Notes: generated by a model not told the origin, from the letters alone. A stretch of DNA of 64,000 nt from Rhodopseudomonas sp. (GCA_016124795.1 WGNB01000010.1:124001-188000); one strand, 5' to 3'; positions 8,091 to 17,032 are shown, counted from the stretch's first letter. Program-made: numbers and translations.

Positions 8091-8175
8091 GGTGGGTTAG
8101 CGCCAGAGGCGCGTAACCCACCGACTCCAATTCGCCGCAAAGCTAATTAGTGGGTTACGGCGCTTCCGCCTTCGC
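8091..8175. repeat. Dispersed GTGGGTTA palindromic repeat
   Basis: GGTGGGTTAGCGCC (8091-8104) faces GGCGCGTAACCCACC (8108-8122), a near-perfect hairpin. A second half copy, GTGGGTTACGGCGCT, starts at 8150. Repeats of this sequence, which translate as [11 protein letters not shown], are frequent in Bradyrhizobium-type genomes. This one has replaced the 5' end of the IS3 transposase. Confidence 0.7.
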
Positions 8176-8269
8176 CCTTACGGGCTTTGGCAAGCGTCAC
8201 GCTGCCGGACCTTTCAACCTTCCCCGGAGCAGCCCCCGCTTTCGCGCCCAAAGCCTCAACGGCGCGCCC

Positions 8270-9022
8270 TCACCAGGGCTGCGCCGCCGGGCCGACGGTG
8301 AACTCGTTGACCGTCGTGTCGCGGGGCAGATCGAGCGCGAAGGCCACGACCTCCGCGATCCGCTCCGGCGAAATGCCGAACTGGGCGTAGAGGCCATGCA
8401 TCGCCTCGGACGTGCCCCGGTCGCTGATCGTGTTCAACAGCTCGGTATTGATCGCGGCGGGATAGATCGTGGCGGTGCGGATGTTGGTGCCTTCCATCGC
8501 CGATTCGATACGCAGCACTTCCATGAAATCGCGCACGAACCATTTGGTGCCACCATAGACCGCGCTGCCCGGATAGGCCTTGAGCCCGGCGACCGAAGAG
8601 GTCGCGAGCACGTAGCCGGACTTCTGCGCGACGAAGGTCGGCAGCACCGCCGCGACGCCATTGAGAACGCCCTTGATGTTGACGTCGACCATTTGATGCC
8701 AGTCGCCGGTCTTCATCGCCGACAGCGGCGAACTCGGCATCAGGCCGGCGTTGAGAAAGATCGCATCGACGCCGCCAAAGGTATCCTTGGCGAGCTTCAC
8801 GATCGCGTCGTTGTCGGCCTGCTTGGTGACGTCGAGCGTCCGATAGGCCGCTTCGCCGCCGGACTTGCCGATCTCGTCGGCGATCTGCTTGAGCTTGTCC
8901 TCGCGCCGCGCGCCGAGGACGACCTTCGCGCCCTTGCCCGCGATCAGTTTCGCGGTTGCTTCGCCGATCCCGGACGACGCGCCGGTCACGATGACGACTT
9001 TGCCTTTGATGTTATTGCTCAT
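8270..9022 (-). CDS. SDR family NAD(P)-dependent oxidoreductase
   Basis: 250 residues, a classical short-chain dehydrogenase/reductase. It has the cofactor loop TGASSGIG (about residues 10-17), an R-R pair after beta-2 that favours NADP, NAG in LNAGL, and the active-site triad with Ser in SSVAG and YxxxK in YGGTK (about residue 150). The start is the ATG at 9022 (MSNNIKG) with AAGGAC upstream; an ATG 27 bases further up lacks a ribosome site. It is the last gene of a minus-strand run with a tautomerase and a cupin enzyme, opposite a LysR gene. The substrate is unknown; SDRs of this type reduce small aldehydes or ketones. Confidence 0.9.
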   Translation of the reverse strand: MSNNIKGKVVIVTGASSGIGEATAKLIAGKGAKVVLGARREDKLKQIADEIGKSGGEAAYRTLDVTKQADNDAIVKLAKDTFGGVDAIFLNAGLMPSSPLSAMKTGDWHQMVDVNIKGVLNGVAAVLPTFVAQKSGYVLATSSVAGLKAYPGSAVYGGTKWFVRDFMEVLRIESAMEGTNIRTATIYPAAINTELLNTISDRGTSEAMHGLYAQFGISPERIAEVVAFALDLPRDTTVNEFTVGPAAQPW

Positions 9023-9053
9023 GTGTTTTGTCCTTGTTGGCCGGCTCACGCTG

Positions 9054-9287
9054 TCACGACAGCGGATCGTAGCCCGGCTTTTTGGTGAGGGTGTTCCATT
9101 TGTCGCGGATGTCGGGGCGATAGACCTTGTCGGTCCAGTCGCCGGCGGCGACCTCTTCCATCGCGACCGAGACGGAGTCTTCGCCGTAGTTCAACGCGTC
9201 CATGACGGCGCGCGTGATGGCGTCGGTCAGCCGCTGCTTCTGCTGCGCGGTCTTGCCGGGCCAGAGCTTGACGATGACGTGCGGCAT
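9054..9287 (-). CDS. 4-oxalocrotonate tautomerase family protein
   Basis: 77 residues starting Met-Pro-His-Val. Removal of the initiator Met exposes the Pro that acts as general base in the tautomerase superfamily. The sequence has the single beta-alpha-beta form typical of small 4-OT-like subunits that assemble into oligomers ([22 protein letters not shown]) with a slightly longer tail. It is a likely enol-keto tautomerase, substrate unknown. It lies 31 bases from the SDR and 30 from the cupin gene on the same strand, so the three are probably one transcript. Confidence 0.85.
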   Translation of the reverse strand: MPHVIVKLWPGKTAQQKQRLTDAITRAVMDALNYGEDSVSVAMEEVAAGDWTDKVYRPDIRDKWNTLTKKPGYDPLS

Positions 9288-9317
9288 GGTTGGCTCCTTG
9301 TGACGATGTCGCCGGGA

Positions 9318-9713
9318 TCAGGCGCCGTATTGCGCGTCGGTGACATGCTCCATCCAGTCGACCGGCGAACCGTTCAGCTTTTCCTGAATGGCGATATGGG
9401 TCATCGCCGTGGTCGGCGCGGCGCCATGCCAATGCTTCTCGCCGGGCGCGAACCAGACGACGTCGCCCGGCCGGATTTCCTCGATCGGGCCGCCTTCGCG
9501 CTGAACGCGGCCGCAGCCCGCGGTCACGATCAGCGTCTGACCGAGCGGATGGGTGTGCCAGGCGGTGCGCGCGCCGGGCTCGAAAGTGACGCTGGCGCCG
9601 GCGACCCGCGCCGGATCGGGCGGATTCATCAAAGGATCGATGCGAACGGTACCGGTGAAGTATTCCGCCGGCCCCTTGCCGGACGGCTGCGAGCCGCTTT
9701 TCTGGATCTGCAT
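9318..9713 (-). CDS. Cupin-fold (R)-hydroxynitrile (mandelonitrile) lyase-like protein
   Basis: 131 residues, a single cupin barrel. The motif WHTHPLGQ places His-53, His-55 and Gln-59, and PGEKHWHG places His-94 and His-96. This is the same residue set and numbering as the manganese-dependent hydroxynitrile lyase of Granulicella tundricola (recalled family knowledge), and the flanking sequence [19 protein letters not shown] also fits it closely. Such enzymes cleave or form cyanohydrins, though the physiological role of the family is not settled. The ATG at 9713 is preceded by an AGGAGG-like site. It heads a minus-strand operon with a tautomerase and an SDR, divergent from a LysR regulator. 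Confidence 0.8.
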   Translation of the reverse strand: MQIQKSGSQPSGKGPAEYFTGTVRIDPLMNPPDPARVAGASVTFEPGARTAWHTHPLGQTLIVTAGCGRVQREGGPIEEIRPGDVVWFAPGEKHWHGAAPTTAMTHIAIQEKLNGSPVDWMEHVTDAQYGA

Positions 9714-9808
9714 TTTGGCCTCCTGGGATGTGATGGGCGGCGACCGCGCCGCTCCGGGCGGGACGCCGACCTCTTGAGCCTTCAGGTAGGCGCTTTTCGC
9801 GGCCCGGA

Positions 9809-9848
9809 TTAGCCCGTATAATCGGCATGAACCTATTAGGAGGGCTAA
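9809..9848. promoter_or_regulatory. Inverted repeat in the cupin/LysR divergent region
   Basis: TTAGCCC (9809-9815) and GGGCTAA (9842-9848) form a 7-bp inverted repeat separated by 26 bases, around a TATAAT at about 9817-9822. The right arm abuts the LysR ribosome site. Placement between divergent genes is typical of LysR autoregulation, but no T-N11-A site was proved. Confidence 0.4.
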
Positions 9849-9851
9849 TAA

Positions 9852-10745
9852 GTGAAGCGCGACAACCTCGACGATCTCGCCGCCTTCCTCGCGGTGGCGC
9901 GCGAGCGCAGCTTCACCAAAGCCGCGGCCAAGCTGGGCGTGTCGCAATCCGCGCTCAGCCAGACGGTGAGCAATCTCGAGGCGCGTCTGGCGGTGCGCCT
10001 GCTGACCCGGACGACGCGCAGCGTCGCGACCACGGAAGCCGGCGAACGGCTGGCGCGGACGCTGGCGCCGCGGCTCGACGACATCGACGCCGAACTCAAG
10101 GCGCTGGCCGCGCTGCGCGAAAAGCCGGCCGGCACGATCCGCATCACCGCCGACGAGCACGCCGCCAATATGGTGTTATGGCCGGCGCTCGCCAAATTCC
10201 TGCCGAGCTACCCCGACATCAAGGTCGAGATCATGGTCGATTTCGGCCTCACCGACATCGTCGCCGAAGGCTATGACGCCGGCGTGCGCACCGTCGAGAT
10301 CATCGCCAAGGACATGATCGCCGTTCCGATCGCGCCGAAGATGCGCATGGCGGTCGTCGGCAGCCCGGCCTATTTCAAGGGCCGGCCACGGCCCGAGCGG
10401 CCGCAGGATCTGACCGCCCACCGCTGCATCAATCTGCGCCTGCCGACGCATGGCGGGCTTTACGCCTGGGAATTCGAAAGAAAGGGCCGCGAACTGCGCG
10501 TGCGCGTCGACGGCCAGCTGGTCTTCAACAGCCTCGCGCTGTTGCTGAAGGGCGCGCTTGCCGGGCTCGGCCTGTGCTACGTGCCGGAGATCGAGGTCAA
10601 GGATCACGTCAAAAGCGGCCGACTGGTGCGCGTGCTCGACGACTGGTGCGAACCGTTTGCCGGCTACCATCTTTATTTCCCGAGCCGGCGCCAGCAGACG
10701 CCGGCTTTCTCCTTGCTGGTCGATGCGCTTCGCTATCGCGGGTAA
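9852..10745 (+). CDS. LysR family transcriptional regulator
   Basis: 297 residues, the standard LysR length. An N-terminal winged helix-turn-helix ([36 protein letters not shown] spread over residues about 3-38) is followed by a substrate-binding domain of periplasmic-binding fold with the [10 protein letters not shown] segment of the CrgA/PA4203-like branch. The GTG at 9852 has a very good AGGAGGG site. It is divergent from the cupin-tautomerase-SDR genes with about 140 bases between, so it probably controls them and itself. The inducer is unknown. Confidence 0.92.
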   Translation: MKRDNLDDLAAFLAVARERSFTKAAAKLGVSQSALSQTVSNLEARLAVRLLTRTTRSVATTEAGERLARTLAPRLDDIDAELKALAALREKPAGTIRITADEHAANMVLWPALAKFLPSYPDIKVEIMVDFGLTDIVAEGYDAGVRTVEIIAKDMIAVPIAPKMRMAVVGSPAYFKGRPRPERPQDLTAHRCINLRLPTHGGLYAWEFERKGRELRVRVDGQLVFNSLALLLKGALAGLGLCYVPEIEVKDHVKSGRLVRVLDDWCEPFAGYHLYFPSRRQQTPAFSLLVDALRYRG

Positions 10746-10975
10746 GACTGCCGATGAACTCGGTACGACAGGATCGGCCCATCACCCGGTTTTCGTGCCG
10801 CGCCCTGCCGGCAACAGGGATGCCTTTGAATATATTCCTTGACAGCGTCACGCTGCCGGGTTAGCAAAAGCGCATCCTCACATTTTTAACTCTGCCGCCC
10901 GCCGTCCGGCCGCGCGCCTTTTTGCGCGCGCCGGCGAACGCGGTTGCGCGCGCCAAATCCAAAGGATCGTTCGCC

Positions 10976-11779
10976 ATGCCCACTCCCACGCCCGAGGCCT
11001 GGGCGCAGATCCGCTACGCCTACGAACACACCGACACGACCATCGATCGGATCTGCGCCGAACACCACATCTCGTCCGGCACCTTGCGCGACCGGATGCG
11101 GCGCTGGGGCTGGACGCGGCGGCGGCCGCCGATTTCGCGCGACGGGCCACCGGCGGTGCCGATGACCCCACCGCTCGCCGTGCGCGGGGAGCGGGCTGCC
11201 GCCGGAGCGGAGCGGGGGTGGCCAAGTGAGAGCGCGCCGCCCTATCCCGAGGACGATGAGACGCCGCCGCACCCGATGTCCTCGCTGGACCCGGACATCG
11301 ACCTCTCCCCGCATGGCTCGCCGAATAGCGAGCCTTCACTTGCCTATGCGGGGCGAGGCGCGCCAGCCGCACCCGATCGCCCCATCCCGACGACTTTCGC
11401 GCCCTTTCAAACCGTCGACGCGCCCGCTCCAGCGGCGGGTCACGAACAGATGCCGGCCGACCCCGCCACCGTCGTACCGCGCCTGCAAAACGCGGTGACG
11501 CGGCTGCTGCCGGCGATCGAGACGGTCGTCGCGCGGCTGGCGGCGGGCGCACATCACCCGCGCGAGATGGAACATGCCGGCCGCGCGCTGTCGTCGCTGA
11601 CCCGGGCCCTGCGCGAACTCAACGGGCTGCTGGTCCAGCATCAGGCGTCCGTCGTCGAACCCGGCAGCGAGATCCCGACGGATATGATCGCCTTCCGCAT
11701 GGAGCTGGCGCGCCGGCTCAACGTGATCGTCGAGCGGATGCAACAGAACGACGAGGAAGCCAAGCCGGAGGAAACGTGA
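10976..11779 (+). CDS. Conserved hypothetical protein with N-terminal helix-turn-helix
   Basis: 267 residues from the ATG at 10976 (AAGGA upstream). Residues about 5-45 look like a homeodomain-type helix-turn-helix (AYEHTDTTIDRICAEHH, then SSGTLRDRMRRWGW) followed by a basic RRR stretch. Residues about 60-160 are a low-complexity Pro/Ala/Glu linker, part of it encoded by a palindromic repeat. The C-terminal 100 residues are helical (VPRLQNAVTRLLPAIETVVARL ... ALSSLTRALRELNGLL) and may oligomerise. It resembles uncharacterised DNA-binding proteins of Bradyrhizobium relatives; function is unknown. It lies just upstream of engB on the same strand. Confidence 0.7.
   Translation: MPTPTPEAWAQIRYAYEHTDTTIDRICAEHHISSGTLRDRMRRWGWTRRRPPISRDGPPAVPMTPPLAVRGERAAAGAERGWPSESAPPYPEDDETPPHPMSSLDPDIDLSPHGSPNSEPSLAYAGRGAPAAPDRPIPTTFAPFQTVDAPAPAAGHEQMPADPATVVPRLQNAVTRLLPAIETVVARLAAGAHHPREMEHAGRALSSLTRALRELNGLLVQHQASVVEPGSEIPTDMIAFRMELARRLNVIVERMQQNDEEAKPEET
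11302..11358. repeat. Palindromic repeat inside the HTH protein gene
   Basis: CCTCTCCCCGCAT (11302-11314) pairs with ATGCGGGGCGAGG (11346-11358), and GGCTCG pairs with CGAGCC inside it. This is a nested hairpin lying in frame in the linker region of the HTH gene. It resembles dispersed palindromes inserted into reading frames. Confidence 0.6.
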
Positions 11780-11851
11780 TAGAGCGCGGCAACCGCATTT
11801 CCCGAACCCCACCCGCCCCTGCCCGTTCCAGGGACGGGAGAAGAGAGCGCC

Positions 11852-12502
11852 GTGCCCGACGACTATACCCGCGACGAAATCGATACCGGCCGCAAGCTGT
11901 TCGGCGGCGACTGGCAGTTTTTCGCCGCCGCCGCGACCCCGGATTCGCTGCCGAAAATGCGCGGCACCGAGATCGCCTTCGCCGGCCGCTCCAATGTCGG
12001 CAAATCGAGCCTGATCAACGCGCTGACCGGCCGCAAGGCGCTGGCGCGGACCTCGCGCACGCCCGGCCGCACCCAGGAGCTGATCTTTTTCAACGGCGGC
12101 GGCGAACTGACCATCGTCGACATGCCGGGCTATGGCTATGCCGCGGCGGCGAAGTCGAAGATCGCGGCCTGGACCTCGCTGATCGAGGCCTACCTGCTCG
12201 GCCGCGCCAATCTCGCCCGCGTCTATGTGCTGATCGACGCGCGCCACGGGCTGAAGGATACCGACGACGCCACCTTCAAGGTGCTCGGCGCCGCCGCGAT
12301 CAGTTGCCAGATCCTGCTGACCAAGGCCGACACGGTGAAGCCGGCCGAGCTCGAGGCCCGCGTCAAGGAGGTCGAGGCAGGGCTGGCGAAATGGCCGTCG
12401 GCCTTCCCGCATGTCATCGTCACCTCGGGCCATGACGGCACCGGCGTTCCGCAGGTGCGCGCCGCGGTGGCGCGGTTGCTCAACGAACGCAAGCGCCGGT
12501 AA
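11852..12502 (+). CDS. engB: Ribosome biogenesis GTP-binding protein YihA/YsxC (EngB)
   Basis: 216 residues, a TRAFAC-class small GTPase. G1 is GRSNVGKSS (about residue 45), G2 lies around SRTPGRTQ, G3 is DMPGYGYA (about 90) and G4 is TKAD (about 150). EngB assists assembly of the large ribosomal subunit. The start is GTG at 11852 with a GGGAG site; an ORF in another frame over the same bases is a shadow. In relatives engB follows yidC directly; here it is separated from it by the island and the cupin cluster. Confidence 0.96.
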   Translation: MPDDYTRDEIDTGRKLFGGDWQFFAAAATPDSLPKMRGTEIAFAGRSNVGKSSLINALTGRKALARTSRTPGRTQELIFFNGGGELTIVDMPGYGYAAAAKSKIAAWTSLIEAYLLGRANLARVYVLIDARHGLKDTDDATFKVLGAAAISCQILLTKADTVKPAELEARVKEVEAGLAKWPSAFPHVIVTSGHDGTGVPQVRAAVARLLNERKRR

Positions 12503-12533
12503 CGCCGGCACCGCCGAGAGGAGAATGAAGCCG

Positions 12534-12896
12534 ATGGACAGCATCCTGATCGCGGTGGCCGGACTGATGGGCGCGGCCGGCATCGCGCTGACCGCGGCCG
12601 GCGCGCATGGCAAACCCGGCGCGGGGCTCGACAGCGCCGGCTGGCTGCTGCTGATCCATGCCTGCGCCACGCTCGCCGGCATTGTCGCCCTGCGCCAGGG
12701 CGTGATGCCGCGGCCCTTCACGACGGTGGCGGTCGCGGGCTTCGTCGTCGGCGCGATTTTGTTCGCCGCCGATGTCTCGGCCCGCGCCTATCTCGGCCAC
12801 CGGCTGTTCCCCTTCGCGGCGCCGGCCGGCGGCATGATCCTGATCCTGGGCTGGCTCGGCGTGACGGTCGCCGCGATCGCGGCGCTGCGCGGCTAG
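12534..12896 (+). CDS. DUF423-like small membrane protein
   Basis: 120 residues with four hydrophobic segments and the AGAHG element (about residues 22-26) typical of DUF423 (YgdD-like) inner-membrane proteins, whose function is unknown. I chose the ATG at 12534, ten bases after AGGAG. The ATG at 12525 is too close to that site. It lies 31 bases after engB and is probably co-transcribed with it. Confidence 0.8.
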   Translation: MDSILIAVAGLMGAAGIALTAAGAHGKPGAGLDSAGWLLLIHACATLAGIVALRQGVMPRPFTTVAVAGFVVGAILFAADVSARAYLGHRLFPFAAPAGGMILILGWLGVTVAAIAALRG

Positions 12897-12980
12897 CCGC
12901 GCGAAATTGTCGGCCGCCATGCATTGTCGGGCGCGGTCGTTATCGGCTAGAACCCCGGCAGCCAACGGGACCCCGCCGCG

Positions 12981-13877
12981 ATGAGCCAGACCCCTCCAGT
13001 CGATCCGCAAGAACAGGCCCGCATCCTGTCGGAAGCGCTGCCGCACATGCAGCGCTATGACGAGGAAATCGTCGTCGTGAAATATGGCGGCCACGCCATG
13101 GGCGACGAGCAGACCGCGCGCGACTTCGCCCGCGATATCGTGCTGCTCGAACAGGCCGCGATCAATCCGGTGGTCGTGCATGGCGGTGGGCCGCAGATCG
13201 CGACCATGCTCAAGAAGCTCGGCATCAAGTCGGAATTCGCCGGTGGGTTGCGCATCACCGACGCCGAAACCGTCGAGATCGTCGAGATGGTGCTGGCTGG
13301 CTCGATCAACAAGCAGATCGTCGGCTACATCAACGCCGCTGGCGGCAAGGCCATCGGCCTGTGCGGCAAGGACGGCAACATGGTGCAGGCGCGCAAGGTG
13401 ACCCGCACCGTCGTCGATCCGGGCAGCAATATCGAGAAGGTCGTCGATCTCGGTTTCGTCGGCGAGCCCGACAAGGTCGACCTCTTCGTGCTCAACGCCG
13501 TGCTGGGCAAGGAGATGATCCCGGTGCTGGCGCCGGTCGCGGCCTCCGCCGATGGCGGCACCTTCAACGTCAACGCCGATACCTTCGCCGGCGCCATCGC
13601 CGGCGCGCTCAAGGCCAAGCGTCTGCTGCTTTTGACCGACGTGCCCGGCGTGCTCGACAAGAACAAGAACCTGATTACCGATCTGTCGATCGCCGATGCG
13701 CGCCGCCTGATCGCCGACGGCACGATTTCCGGCGGCATGATCCCCAAGGTTGAAACCTGCATCTATGCGCTCGATCAGGGCGTCGAAGGCGTCGTCATCA
13801 TGGACGGCAAGGTGCCGCACGCGGTGCTGCTCGAATTGATGACCGACCACGGCGTCGGGACCCTGATGCATCGCTAG
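12981..13877 (+). CDS. argB: Acetylglutamate kinase
   Basis: 298 residues, full length. It phosphorylates N-acetyl-L-glutamate in the second step of arginine synthesis. It has the amino-acid-kinase fold with the early [10 protein letters not shown] (about residues 32-41), VVHGGGPQI (about 67-75) substrate loop and GMIPKVETC (about 253-261) near the C-terminus. The longer N-terminus ([17 protein letters not shown]) is the type seen in arginine-sensitive enzymes, suggesting feedback control. It follows the DUF423 gene on the same strand. Confidence 0.97.
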   Translation: MSQTPPVDPQEQARILSEALPHMQRYDEEIVVVKYGGHAMGDEQTARDFARDIVLLEQAAINPVVVHGGGPQIATMLKKLGIKSEFAGGLRITDAETVEIVEMVLAGSINKQIVGYINAAGGKAIGLCGKDGNMVQARKVTRTVVDPGSNIEKVVDLGFVGEPDKVDLFVLNAVLGKEMIPVLAPVAASADGGTFNVNADTFAGAIAGALKAKRLLLLTDVPGVLDKNKNLITDLSIADARRLIADGTISGGMIPKVETCIYALDQGVEGVVIMDGKVPHAVLLELMTDHGVGTLMHR

Positions 13878-14044
13878 GCAGCGTCGCAATCGCTGCCGCC
13901 ATCGCGTAGTTTCACCATGTCGGCGCGACTATTCGCCGCCGATGCGTGATAGACGTGGCCAATGGTGGCTGTTCTATTGCGCCATCAGCGTGTATTCTCA
14001 CGCCACGCCATAAGAAGAAGCCAAGTAATACCAGGGAGGACTTT

Positions 14045-15043
14045 ATGACAGTATTGCGCACGACGATTTTGACCGCCGGCAGCATGACGGCCGGAATTCT
14101 GGCGGCCGCGCTCGCGGTCGCGACGCCCGCGTCGGCCCAGATCTACAGCATCGGCACCGGCAAGCAGGGCTTTTTCACTTACGCGGCCGGCGCGGCCATC
14201 GCCAAAGTCGCCGCTGACGGCGGCCTGAACCTGCGCATCAGCCCCTTCGGCGGTTCGAGCGCCTACGTGCCCGGCGTCAATGCCGGCGAACAGCAATTCG
14301 GTCTCGCCAACGAACTCGAAACGCATTTCGCGGTCATCGGCGACCAGATCTACAAGGGCAAGCCGAACCCCGACCTGCGCGTCGTGGCCGTGCTGACGCC
14401 GCTCTATTCCGAACTCTTCGTCCGCAAGGATTCGTCGATCAAGACGATCGCCGATCTCAAGGGCAAGCGCGTGCCGACCGGTTACGCCAGCCAGCGCGTC
14501 ATCGACGTCCTGACCAAGGGCACGCTCGCCAATGCCGGGCTGACCTATAACGACATCACGCAGGTGCCGGTGCCCAACGTCGTCGGCGGCGCCGACGAAT
14601 TCGCGCAAGGCAAGACCGACGTGTTCCTGTTCGCGCTCGGCGCCGGCAAGGTCGCGGAAGTCGACTCGCAGGTCGGCGGTCTGCGCGCGCTGCCGATCGA
14701 CAACTCCAAGGAAGCGATGGCCCGCCTGCGCCAGCACATCCCGGTCGCCTACGCGACCCAGATCAAGCCCGGCAAGGGCCGCGCCGGCGTCGAGGCGCCG
14801 ATCTGGGCCTATGCTTACGACTATCTGGTGCTGGCCAACGACAAGGTCGCCGACGACGTCGTCTACAAGCTCGCCAAGCTGATGCACGATCACAAGAAGG
14901 AACTGGCGGCGAACTTCGGCGCGCTCAACGGCTTCGATCCGGCGCGCATGGCCAAGGATCTCGGCCCGGTGAAATTCCACCCCGGCGCGATCAAGTACTA
15001 CAAGGAACTCGGCCAGTGGCCGCCGAAGAGCGACGACAAGTAA
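14045..15043 (+). CDS. TAXI family TRAP transporter solute-binding protein
   Basis: 332 residues. A signal peptide with cleavage near ASAQ (about residue 32) leads into IYSIGTGKQGFFTYAAGAAIA, the usual opening of TAXI (TRAP-associated extracytoplasmic immunoreactive) binding proteins, followed by a type II periplasmic-binding fold with FGGSSAYVPGVNAGE and an ADLKGKRVPTGYASQ segment. It captures a substrate in the periplasm for the fused permease that follows 46 bases downstream. The start ATG at 14045 has GGGAGGA upstream. The ligand is unknown; known TAXI ligands include glutamate and other carboxylates. Confidence 0.92.
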   Translation: MTVLRTTILTAGSMTAGILAAALAVATPASAQIYSIGTGKQGFFTYAAGAAIAKVAADGGLNLRISPFGGSSAYVPGVNAGEQQFGLANELETHFAVIGDQIYKGKPNPDLRVVAVLTPLYSELFVRKDSSIKTIADLKGKRVPTGYASQRVIDVLTKGTLANAGLTYNDITQVPVPNVVGGADEFAQGKTDVFLFALGAGKVAEVDSQVGGLRALPIDNSKEAMARLRQHIPVAYATQIKPGKGRAGVEAPIWAYAYDYLVLANDKVADDVVYKLAKLMHDHKKELAANFGALNGFDPARMAKDLGPVKFHPGAIKYYKELGQWPPKSDDK

Positions 15044-15089
15044 CGTCGACGCGGCTTCAGGCTCACGCTCTCTAACGGGTAGAACCAAC

Positions 15090-17027
15090 TTGTCCGAAGA
15101 AACACATCAAGCGCCGGCGGGCCCGCAATCCATTCTGGCCCGCCGGCTGATCTTTGCCGGCGCCACGTTGTTGTCGCTGGCATCGATCGCCTTCGCCCTT
15201 CAGCTCTACCGCACGCTCGGCCTGCGGATTTACAACGAGCAGTTCCTCGCCGGCATGGTCTCGCTGGCGATGGCGCTGGTCTACATGACCCAGCCGGTGA
15301 AGCTGGGCGCGCCGCGCACGCAAGTACCGTGGTACGACTGGCTGCTCGCGGCCTTGAGCATCGCGATCGGCCTGCACTGGATCTTCCGGTTTCCCGCGCT
15401 GTCGGAAAGCATGACCGAACGCCCGCTCGACGGGTTGATCGTCGCCTTCCTCACCGTGCCGATGATCGTCGAAGCGCTGCGCCGCACCGTCGGCTGGACG
15501 CTGACCATCGTCGTGATCGTTTTCCTGGTTTACGCACCGCTCGGCCAATATGTGCCCGGCTCGCTCGCCGGTCTGCCGGTGCCGGTGCCGCGTCTGGCTT
15601 ATTACCTGACCTGGGACCCGGGCAGCATGCTCGGCCTGCCGGTGATGGTGGCCGCGACCATCGTTATCGCCTTCGTGTTCTTCGGCAACCTGCTATTCGC
15701 CTCCGGCGGTTCGGCCTTCTTCACCGAAATCGCGCTGACCTTGATGGGCCGTTTCCGCGGCGGCTCGGCCAAGATCGCGGTCACCGCGTCCTGCCTGTTC
15801 GGCATGATCTCCGGCAGCGCGGTCAGCAATGTCGCGTCGGTCGGCGTCTTGACGATCCCGCTGATGCGGCGTGGCGGCTATCAATCGCATGTCGCGGCCG
15901 CCATCGAGGCGGTCGCCTCGACCGGCGGGCAATTGATGCCGCCGGTGATGGGCGCGGCCGCCTTCCTGATGGCCGAGTTCCTGCAAGTGCCCTACAAGGA
16001 AGTGGCGATCGCCGCCGCCTTGCCGTCGCTGCTTTATTACTACGCTCTGTTCATTCAGGCCGATCTCCTGGCCGCCAAGGTCGGAGCGACGCCGATCGAC
16101 ATGCAGGAGGTGCCGCCGATCGGTCAGGTGCTGAAGCAGGGCTGGCACTTCGTCATTCCCTTCGGCGTGCTGATCTATTGTCTGTTCTGGCTGAACTGGT
16201 CGCCGGAAAAGGCGGCACTCGCCGCCTCGGCGGTGTTGATCGTGACCGGCATGACGCTCGGCTACGGCAAGACCAAGTTGAAGTTCTCCGACATCTTCGC
16301 GGCGCTCAAAGGCACCGGCATGGTGTCGCTCGACCTGTTGATGATCACGGCCGCGGCCGGCTTCATCATCGGCGTGCTCAACATCAGCGGCCTGAGCTTC
16401 TCGCTGACGCTGCTGCTCGTCCAGGTCGGCGCCAACAGCCTGTGGCTGCTGCTGATCCTGGCGGCGCTGGTGTCGATCGTGCTGGGCATGGGCATGCCGA
16501 CGGTCGGCGTCTATGTGCTGCTGGCGGCGCTGGTTGCGCCGGCCCTGGTCAAGGTCGGCCTGTCGCCGATGGCCTCGCACATGTTCGTGCTCTACTTCGG
16601 CATGATGTCGATGATCACGCCGCCGGTGGCGCTCGCCGCCTTCGCCGCCGCGTCGCTCGCCAACACCGACCCGATGAAGACCGGCTGGACCGCGGTGCGG
16701 TTCGGCTGGATCGCCTACATCATTCCCTTCCTGTTCGTTCGCGCCCCGTCGCTGCTGCTGGAAGGTTCGATGGAGTCGATCGTGACGGCGGTTATCACCT
16801 CGCTGTTCGGCGTCTGGCTGATCTGCGCGGCGGTCACCGGTTACGCCATGCGGACCTTGAGCACGCCGATGCGGCTCGCCTTCGCGCTCGCCGGCGTGCT
16901 GTTGTTCCTGCCGGCGGAATTGATGACGCACGGCGAATGGACCGACATCGCCGGCTTCGCCCTCGGCGTCGTACTCGTCGTCAGCGAATGGATGGCGACG
17001 CGGCGGACCAAGACCATCGCGGCTTGA
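15090..17027 (+). CDS. TRAP transporter fused permease (DctQ/DctM type, 4TM/12TM)
   Basis: 645 residues with about 17 hydrophobic segments. The first four form the small-subunit part and the rest the DctM-like large subunit, with the conserved SGSAVSNVASVGVLTIPLM and GMPTVGVYVLLAALVAP regions. Fusion of both subunits is normal for TAXI systems. It drives cation-coupled uptake of the ligand delivered by the preceding binding protein. The start is TTG at 15090 (LSEETHQAP). A long C-terminal tail beyond residue about 560 adds further membrane helices, as in fused permeases with a DUF3394-like end. Confidence 0.93.
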   Translation: MSEETHQAPAGPQSILARRLIFAGATLLSLASIAFALQLYRTLGLRIYNEQFLAGMVSLAMALVYMTQPVKLGAPRTQVPWYDWLLAALSIAIGLHWIFRFPALSESMTERPLDGLIVAFLTVPMIVEALRRTVGWTLTIVVIVFLVYAPLGQYVPGSLAGLPVPVPRLAYYLTWDPGSMLGLPVMVAATIVIAFVFFGNLLFASGGSAFFTEIALTLMGRFRGGSAKIAVTASCLFGMISGSAVSNVASVGVLTIPLMRRGGYQSHVAAAIEAVASTGGQLMPPVMGAAAFLMAEFLQVPYKEVAIAAALPSLLYYYALFIQADLLAAKVGATPIDMQEVPPIGQVLKQGWHFVIPFGVLIYCLFWLNWSPEKAALAASAVLIVTGMTLGYGKTKLKFSDIFAALKGTGMVSLDLLMITAAAGFIIGVLNISGLSFSLTLLLVQVGANSLWLLLILAALVSIVLGMGMPTVGVYVLLAALVAPALVKVGLSPMASHMFVLYFGMMSMITPPVALAAFAAASLANTDPMKTGWTAVRFGWIAYIIPFLFVRAPSLLLEGSMESIVTAVITSLFGVWLICAAVTGYAMRTLSTPMRLAFALAGVLLFLPAELMTHGEWTDIAGFALGVVLVVSEWMATRRTKTIAA

Positions 17028-17032
17028 TACCT

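Larger units (their letters stand above)
7168..8130 (-). pseudogene. IS3-family transposase OrfB, broken (frameshift and foreign ends)
   Basis: The open frame (320 codons) contains an HTH-21-like N-terminal part ([11 protein letters not shown]) and an rve integrase core with the DDE pattern: D in LDFVMDTL, D in IVSDNGTEF, and E in [16 protein letters not shown]. It is damaged in three ways. Residues about 4-16 are encoded by a dispersed palindromic repeat rather than by the IS, and no orfA is present. After RPHTSL, near 7357, one base is missing: the other frame continues [21 protein letters not shown] and stops at 7268-7270, the normal end of this family. The present frame therefore reads past its proper end through the tRNA remnant, giving a spurious tail. 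It is unlikely to yield active transposase. Confidence 0.82.
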
